Assembly: GCA_019419555.1 (NCBI GenBank)
Contig: DXZR01000013.1
Location: forward strand, 1-54,768
Length of the DNA: 54,768 nucleotides
Source of the DNA: Collinsella sp.
Lineage (GTDB): Bacteria > Actinomycetota > Coriobacteriia > Coriobacteriales > Coriobacteriaceae
Reading direction: 5' to 3'
The notes under the pieces were generated by a model that saw nothing but the letters and a program-made list of their open reading frames with translations, did no database searches and was not told where the DNA came from. The stretch's first letter is position 1; every line of letters starts with the position of its first letter. The position numbers and the translations under genes were made by a program. Of this stretch, positions 50,527 through 54,768 are shown one piece after another.

Positions 50527-52035
50527 ATGGCTCCCTTGTTGGGGCTTTCTTTCTATCTCGTTACAATGGACTCCAGGAGTTCGAATGACTTGGAGTTTGG
50601 TGTGGCTGTTATTGATGTGCTGCCTTCGGATGGGAAGGTTATTGACGAGGGTCCTGTTGGTTGCTCTGTTGATGTTTGCTGTGATGATTTTCGCCATCTC
50701 GATATTGGGCTACCGCCTGAGATTCTTCGTCTTAAGGATGCCGGGTATTTGACGCAGGCTGTTGCCGCCTGCGATCGCCTTTTGGAGCAGAACCCTGAGC
50801 CTTCGCTGGCTGCCTGCGTTCGCGCCGAGCGGTATCGCATGATCGAGACGCCGCTTCATTTTTCGGTGTCGCGTGATCGGGCTATCGAGATGATCCGCGA
50901 GGAGTGGCCTGAGTTTACCGAAGAGCAGTTTGACGACCTGATTGACCGCAAGCGTATCGATTGGCGCTTTATCGATGGCGAGCTGTTCGTTCTTGACAAC
51001 TTCCTTGATTCTTTGCGCGTGTATCCCAAGGAGGTTCCGGGTCTGCGTCCCGATTCTGCGGATGGAATTGCGCTGCGCAACCAGATGCTCGAGGAGATGG
51101 AGTCGCAGGGCGGGCTGTCTCGCACCATTACGCTTAAGGCATGCGTGTCTGTCCCCGGTGCTTTGGAGGGGGAGACCGTTCGCGCGTGGCTTCCCGTTGC
51201 CGCCGCCTGCCGCCAGCAGTCCCAGGTCGAGATACTTGATATGACGCCGGAGGGGGCCATTGCTCCTGCGAGCGCCTCGGCGCGTACTGCCTCGTGGGTC
51301 TCCTCGACCGATCGCACATTCTCGGTGACCTATCGCTATCAAATCGATGCCGCTTATCGCGATATCTATGGGGGTGCACTTCCAGCGCATCCCTGTATGG
51401 ACGCGCCGTTGCCCGAAGATATTTCCGAGGACCGTCCGCACATTGCATTCACGCCGTATCTGCAGCAGCTGACGGCCGGTGTTGTTGACGGACTCGAGAA
51501 TCCGCTCGATCGCGCCCGTGCTATCTATGATTACCTGACGCAGCATATCGACTATCGCTATCAGCCGCCGTACCTGCTTTTGGGATCTATTGCCGATGAC
51601 TGCGCGCATTCGCTCCGTGGCGATTGCGGCGTTATGGCGCTCACGTTCATCACCATGTGCCGTATCGCGGGCGTGCCTGCCCGTTGGCAGAGCGGCCTGT
51701 ATGTTGCGCCCGATTCGGTGGGGCCGCACGACTGGGCAGAGTTCTATACGCCGCAGACCGGTTGGCTCAACGCCGACGTGTCATTTGGATCTTCTGCTCG
51801 CAGGATGGGGGAGGAGTGGCGCCGCCATCACTACTTTGGCAATCTCGACCCGTGGCGTATGGTGGCCAACAATCGATTCCAGGCAGAGTTTGAGCCCTCT
51901 TTCGACGGCATGCGCGAGGACCCTTACGATAACCAGATGGGTGAGGCTTCGGTCGACGGTCGCGGATGCCGTCAGCGTGAGATGCTCCGCACGGTCGAAC
52001 TCATCGAAATGCTCGAAGTTCCATTTTCGGACTAA
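50527..52035 (+). CDS. transglutaminase-like domain protein
   Basis: About 502 residues. The papain-like catalytic motif is at the C-terminal third: Cys in RGDCGVMALTFITMCRIAGVP, His in GPHDWAEFYTP, and Asp in GWLNADVSFG. The N-terminal 180 residues are helical and unrecognised. Transglutaminase-like domains in bacteria are often proteases or peptide cross-linkers. The start is unclear: ATG at 50527 or 50566 lacks a Shine-Dalgarno; the TTG at 50590 follows CCAGGAG. A promoter-like TTGGGG (50539) and TACAAT (50562) with a 17-base spacer favours a start after 50574. Codons end in T far more often than in neighbours, so recent acquisition is possible. Confidence 0.8.
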   Translation: MAPLLGLSFYLVTMDSRSSNDLEFGVAVIDVLPSDGKVIDEGPVGCSVDVCCDDFRHLDIGLPPEILRLKDAGYLTQAVAACDRLLEQNPEPSLAACVRAERYRMIETPLHFSVSRDRAIEMIREEWPEFTEEQFDDLIDRKRIDWRFIDGELFVLDNFLDSLRVYPKEVPGLRPDSADGIALRNQMLEEMESQGGLSRTITLKACVSVPGALEGETVRAWLPVAAACRQQSQVEILDMTPEGAIAPASASARTASWVSSTDRTFSVTYRYQIDAAYRDIYGGALPAHPCMDAPLPEDISEDRPHIAFTPYLQQLTAGVVDGLENPLDRARAIYDYLTQHIDYRYQPPYLLLGSIADDCAHSLRGDCGVMALTFITMCRIAGVPARWQSGLYVAPDSVGPHDWAEFYTPQTGWLNADVSFGSSARRMGEEWRRHHYFGNLDPWRMVANNRFQAEFEPSFDGMREDPYDNQMGEASVDGRGCRQREMLRTVELIEMLEVPFSD

Positions 52036-52074
52036 TCAACAGAAAGCTGTGATAAACTAACTCACGCATTACGT

Positions 52075-52161
52075 GCCCGAGTGGCGGAATTGGCAGACGC
52101 AGTGGACTCAAAATCCACCGTTGGCAACAACGTGCGAGTTCGAGTCTCGCCTCGGGCACCA
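52075..52161 (+). tRNA. tRNA-Leu (CAA anticodon)
   Basis: Acceptor GCCCGAG pairs with CTCGGGC followed by ACCA. The anticodon loop CTCAAAA in the stem GTGGA/TCCAC gives CAA (UUG codons). The long variable arm and GTTCGAGTC T-arm are typical of type II tRNA. CCA is encoded. Confidence 0.95.
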
Positions 52162-52180
52162 TACATGCAACTGAGCGTTC

Positions 52181-52203
52181 AAGGGGGTCAAGACCCCCTT
52201 TTT
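52181..52203 (+). terminator. terminator of tRNA-Leu
   Basis: AAGGGGGT, loop CAAG, ACCCCCTT followed by TTT. It is 20 bases after the tRNA 3' end. Confidence 0.85.
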
Positions 52204-52261
52204 CGTGTACGTAATGTGATAGCGCACTATACGTGTTATTATTCGCAAGGCGTTGTTCCCG

Positions 52262-52424
52262 CAATGCCCTAAAGAGGAACCCGAGGGTTCCCACCTTTTG
52301 GCGCCAATGAGCAGCTGACTGGTCATACAACTTAGATTCCCTTCCTCGTATCGAGGATGTCTATGTGTACGACCTGGTTGCAAAGAAGCGCCGGGTTATT
52401 TTTTTATGAATGGAGGTAGGGAAA
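52262..52424 (+). promoter_or_regulatory. structured leader of infC-rpmI-rplT (attenuator-like)
   Basis: Hairpins: GGAACC-CGAG-GGTTCC (52276-52291), CCTCG-TAT-CGAGG (52344-52356), and ACCTGG/CCGGGT (52372-52377 with 52391-52396, one G-T pair) followed by TATTTTTTTA, an intrinsic-terminator form. GGCGC (52300-52304) can also pair with GCGCC (52388-52392), an alternative to the terminator stem. This fits autogenous control as known for L20 leaders, but the exact class is not identified. GGAGGTAGG near 52412 is the infC Shine-Dalgarno. Confidence 0.6.
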
Positions 52425-52979
52425 ATAGCTAAGTCTGATGACACCCGCATCAACGACGAGATCACTGCATCTTCGTGCCGTTTGATTGGCGTCGATGGCT
52501 CTCAGCTCGGCCTGTTCGCCATCCGCGATGCCCAGCGCGTCGCTGACGATCAGGGTCTCGACCTGGTCGAGATCGCTCCCAACGCGGAGCCGCCGGTCTG
52601 CAAGGTCATGGACTACGGTAAGTTCAAGTACCAGCAGGCCATGAAGGCCAAGGCCGCTCGTAAGAACCAGTCTAAGGTCGAGGTCAAGGAAATGAAGTTC
52701 CGACCCAAGATCGACGTTGGCGATTACGAGACCAAGAAGGGCCACGTTCTGCGTTTCCTCAAGAAGGGCGCACGCGTTAAGATCACCATCATGTTCCGCG
52801 GCCGTGAGATGGCTCACCCGGAGCAGGGTCTTAACGTTCTCGAGCGTCTCGCCGAGGATCTCAAGCCTTACGCTACGGTCGAGTCCAAGCCTAAGATGGA
52901 AGGCCGTAACATGCTTATGCTGCTCGCCCCGATTAAGGGCGCCTTCGATGAGGATAAAGCGGCAAGCGATACCAAGTAA
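52425..52979 (+). CDS. infC: translation initiation factor IF-3
   Basis: 184 residues. DDTRINDEITASSCRLIGVDGSQLGLF, KVMDYGKFKYQQAMKAKAARKN and MKFRPKIDVGDYETKKGHVLRFLKKGARVKITIMFRGREM are IF-3 hallmarks. The likely start is AUA (Ile codon, 52425), eight bases after GGAGG; the ATG at 52410 overlaps this Shine-Dalgarno and lacks one of its own. Rare start codons allow IF-3 to autoregulate in other bacteria. It binds the 30S subunit and checks initiator pairing. Followed by rpmI and rplT. Confidence 0.93.
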   Translation: MAKSDDTRINDEITASSCRLIGVDGSQLGLFAIRDAQRVADDQGLDLVEIAPNAEPPVCKVMDYGKFKYQQAMKAKAARKNQSKVEVKEMKFRPKIDVGDYETKKGHVLRFLKKGARVKITIMFRGREMAHPEQGLNVLERLAEDLKPYATVESKPKMEGRNMLMLLAPIKGAFDEDKAASDTK

Positions 52980-53011
52980 CTAGTGTTCTGTAACCGATTA
53001 AGGAGTATTTC

Positions 53012-53203
53012 ATGCCTAAGATGAAGTCCCACAGCGGCACCAAGAAGCGTTTCCGCAAGACTGGCACCGGCAAGCTTATGCGCGCCAAGGCTTTCAAGAG
53101 CCACATCCTGAGCAAGAAGTCCACCAAGCGTAAGCGTGGCTTCCGTCAGGAGACCGAGATCGCCGCTGCCGACCGCAAGGTCATCAAGTCGCGTCTCGCC
53201 TAA
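53012..53203 (+). CDS. rpmI: 50S ribosomal protein L35
   Basis: 63 residues: PKMKSHSGTKKRFRKTGTGK at the start, then RAKAFKSHILSKKSTKRKRGF, the standard basic L35 sequence. AAGGAGTATTTC precedes the ATG. It is the middle gene of the infC operon. Confidence 0.96.
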   Translation: MPKMKSHSGTKKRFRKTGTGKLMRAKAFKSHILSKKSTKRKRGFRQETEIAAADRKVIKSRLA

Positions 53204-53249
53204 GTTCGCGTTCCCGTTTTTCGTTTTACCGTCTAGGAGTTGATAGAAC

Positions 53250-53609
53250 ATGGCACGTATTAAGCGCGCTGTTGCCGCCAAGAAGAAGCGCCGTACCGTT
53301 ATGCACCGTGCGAAGGGTTACTACGGTGCCGCTTCGCGTACTTACAAGCATGCTAAAGAGCAGGTCCAGCACTCCCTGCAGTATCAGTATCGTGATCGCC
53401 GCAACAAGAAGCGCGAGATCCGCTCTCTCTGGATCACCCGCATCAACGCTGCCGCTCGCCTGAACGACATCTCTTACTCTCAGTTCATGCACGGCCTGAA
53501 GGTTGCCGGCATCGAGCTCGACCGCAAGGTTCTGGCTCAGATGGCTTACGAGGACATCGAGTCCTTCAACGAGCTGGCTGCCATTGCCAAGAAGGCTCTC
53601 GAGGCTTAA
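53250..53609 (+). CDS. rplT: 50S ribosomal protein L20
   Basis: 119 residues: ARIKRAVAAKKKRRTVMHRAKGYYG at the start, SRTYKHAKEQVQHSLQYQYRDRRNKKRE, then LWITRINAAARLNDISYSQFMHGLK, all standard L20. It binds 23S rRNA early in assembly and in several bacteria represses its own operon via the infC leader. TAGGAGTTG precedes the ATG. A strong terminator follows. Confidence 0.96.
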   Translation: MARIKRAVAAKKKRRTVMHRAKGYYGAASRTYKHAKEQVQHSLQYQYRDRRNKKREIRSLWITRINAAARLNDISYSQFMHGLKVAGIELDRKVLAQMAYEDIESFNELAAIAKKALEA

Positions 53610-53626
53610 TTGCTTCTTGCATCTTA

Positions 53627-53660
53627 AAGGGGCGCTTCCAATCCGGAAGCGCCCCTTTTT
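53627..53660 (+). terminator. intrinsic terminator of infC-rpmI-rplT
   Basis: A 13-bp stem AAGGGGCGCTTCC/GGAAGCGCCCCTT with a 5-base loop followed by TTT. Confidence 0.9.
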
Positions 53661-53881
53661 GATTGATTAGGGATGTGATCGATTTGGGACGTAGCCAAAC
53701 CGATCAATTCGATAGCGTCCGAGTTGCAAGAAAGAGCAGGTAGCGTATGTGTCAAAGATTTTTGACACTCTAATCTGCGCGCAGCCATCCGTATGGGTTT
53801 GATTTTGGGATTACGCTTTGCTTGCCGGCTTCTGTTGTGTAGCCGCCCAATAAGAGTTGAGATGCATTCGAAGGGAACGCC

Positions 53882-54490
53882 ATGCAGCTGCCAAAACACC
53901 TTAAACAGTATCGACTCGATGCTGGTTTGTCCCAGGAGGATCTTGCAAGGCGCATTTTTGTAACACGTCAGACCATCAGTAATTGGGAGCGCGGTAAAAC
54001 GTACCCCGACATCCAGAGTCTCCTACTGCTGTCTGAACAACTGGATGTAACGATTGACGAGCTTGTTAAAGGCGACATTTCAATAATTAGAGAAAGGGTT
54101 GAACGCGATAGGGGCACGCTCTATCGCTTGGGTGCGGGGATGTTGGCTGGGCTTCTTGCGTTTACCGTCTCTATGGCCTGGCTCATGTGGCAACAAAACC
54201 ACGGGTGGGGGATGGTCCAGTGCGTTCCGACGATGGTGTTGGCAGGCGTCTTTGGTGCTGGCGCAATGTGCTGCGCGCTTGCAGCGGAACATATCAAGAA
54301 GAAGAATGATTTGGTGACGTATCAAGAGATATCCGACTTCTTGGACGGAAAGAAGGCGGACAGCGAAGAGACGAGGACGGGCTGGGCTTACGAGCATCCA
54401 CAGCTTGCGAATGCCATCAAGTTTGCCGCAGCGGCTCTTATTGGACTAATCGTTTTTGAACTCGTTAACGCTGCTATGTCCCATTTCTAA
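53882..54490 (+). CDS. XRE-family HTH protein with membrane helices
   Basis: 202 residues. An N-terminal helix-turn-helix (LKQYRLDAGLSQEDLARRIF, then VTRQTISNWERGKTYPD) covers residues 5-65. Three hydrophobic segments follow: LGAGMLAGLLAFTVSMAWLM, PTMVLAGVFGAGAMCCALAA and AAAALIGLIVFELV. It is the same architecture as the protein at 2273 but a different sequence. AAGGGAACGCC precedes the ATG. The 270 bases upstream have no gene. Codons are more AT-rich than in the neighbouring ribosomal operon. Function unknown; membrane-linked transcription control is plausible. Confidence 0.85.
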   Translation: MQLPKHLKQYRLDAGLSQEDLARRIFVTRQTISNWERGKTYPDIQSLLLLSEQLDVTIDELVKGDISIIRERVERDRGTLYRLGAGMLAGLLAFTVSMAWLMWQQNHGWGMVQCVPTMVLAGVFGAGAMCCALAAEHIKKKNDLVTYQEISDFLDGKKADSEETRTGWAYEHPQLANAIKFAAAALIGLIVFELVNAAMSHF

Positions 54491-54539
54491 TGGGTATACA
54501 GCCATTAATGCGGCCGAAGCTTAACCGTTGGAAAACCGA

Positions 54540-54575
54540 AGGGCCGCTCTAATAGGGGGGCCGCGGCCCTGTTCT
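54540..54575. terminator. hairpin between HTH gene and 3' partial gene
   Basis: Stem AGGGCCGC (54540-54547) with GCGGCCCT (54563-54570), 15-base loop, followed by GTTCTTTC on plus; minus-strand side continues TCGGTTTTCC. It can serve both convergent genes. Confidence 0.55.
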
Positions 54576-54577
54576 TT

Positions 54578-54768
54578 CTAGTCTCTCACAGAGAAGGTCC
54601 CATCCTCATTTGTGTAGGAACCGTGGAGGCCCAGATTCCCGCCCCCGGGGCCCCCTCCGGTCTGGCAATATATCTCCTTGCCGCGCGGCCCGGTGGAACC
54701 GGATGAGCCGCGGGGCGTGCACCTTGAGAACCGGATACTGCGAGGATGGACACTTACTTCAAGTGTCG
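54578..54768 (-). CDS. 3' end of a gene cut by the window edge
   Basis: An open frame of 62 codons runs from the right edge to a TAG at 54578. The residues include two Cys and Gly-rich runs (SSGSTGPRGKEIYCQTGG, then GGGNLGLHGSYTNEDG, ending TFSVRD). The C-terminal end and the hairpin position just after the stop support a real gene, but I do not recognise it and the 5' part is not visible. Confidence 0.35.
   Translation of the reverse strand, partial: TLEVSVHPRSIRFSRCTPRGSSGSTGPRGKEIYCQTGGGPGGGNLGLHGSYTNEDGTFSVRD

Noticed and set aside
50585..50752. 55-residue hydrophobic peptide in an alternative frame of the transglutaminase-like gene
   Set aside because: The main frame has many T-ending codons, which become second-position T in this frame and force Leu/Val/Met/Phe/Ile. 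Rare Arg and Leu codons are frequent. Noted under the start-site finding but not called as a gene.

Overview
This window is ordinary-looking chromosome from a GC-rich, low-complexity-of-codon-end (mostly C/G third position) Gram-positive anaerobe. The gene set points to a Coriobacteriia genome, most likely Collinsella: a lactate dehydrogenase fused in operon with a ferredoxin-type EtfA/EtfB pair, a RecJ-RecQ-like fusion, membrane-tethered XRE regulators, an LAxTG-type surface protein, an in-frame Tat/lipobox solute-binding protein, and infC with an apparent AUA start. The genus name is inference from gene content; no rRNA is present to test it.

Layout. 1-6.8 kb: a divergent TrmB-like methyltransferase and a second methyltransferase on the minus strand, then a membrane HTH regulator with its DUF4097 partner, elp3 (apparently leaderless) and a spermidine-synthase-like protein on plus. 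6.8-12.4 kb: a three-gene minus-strand operon encoding a TerB_N/TerB_C protein, a BrxD-like ATPase and an Lhr-like DEVH helicase; this is the best candidate for a poorly described defence or DNA-processing system. 12.5-16.5 kb: a DUF554 membrane protein and a five-gene minus-strand operon of exported or surface proteins, one with a LAQTG sorting signal. 16.9-20.5 kb: lctD-etfB-etfA for electron-confurcating lactate oxidation. 20.5-26 kb: HD hydrolase, AzlCD exporter, KdgT-like permease, GGDEF protein and a DMT exporter. 26-34 kb: purL (single-chain FGAM synthase), a CPA2 antiporter, an SDR and homoserine dehydrogenase, most ending in clear intrinsic terminators.

34.2-39.7 kb holds a complete branched-chain amino acid ABC transporter (livJHMGF) preceded by a decayed, internally deleted copy of livJ. 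Two families of large palindromic intergenic elements follow livF (39.69-39.92 kb) and fba (50.27-50.50 kb). In between are cutC, a DUF4931/GalT-like gene, a BASS-family transporter, and the operon recJQ-relA-MBL hydrolase, then fba. The right end has a transglutaminase-like gene with T-ending codons, tRNA-Leu(CAA), the infC-rpmI-rplT operon with a structured leader, a second membrane HTH regulator, and the 3' end of a minus-strand gene cut by the window edge.

Housekeeping modules (stringent response, translation initiation, purine and threonine/methionine synthesis, glycolysis) alternate with accessory ones. All calls are by reading translated motifs and start-site context; no database search was run.
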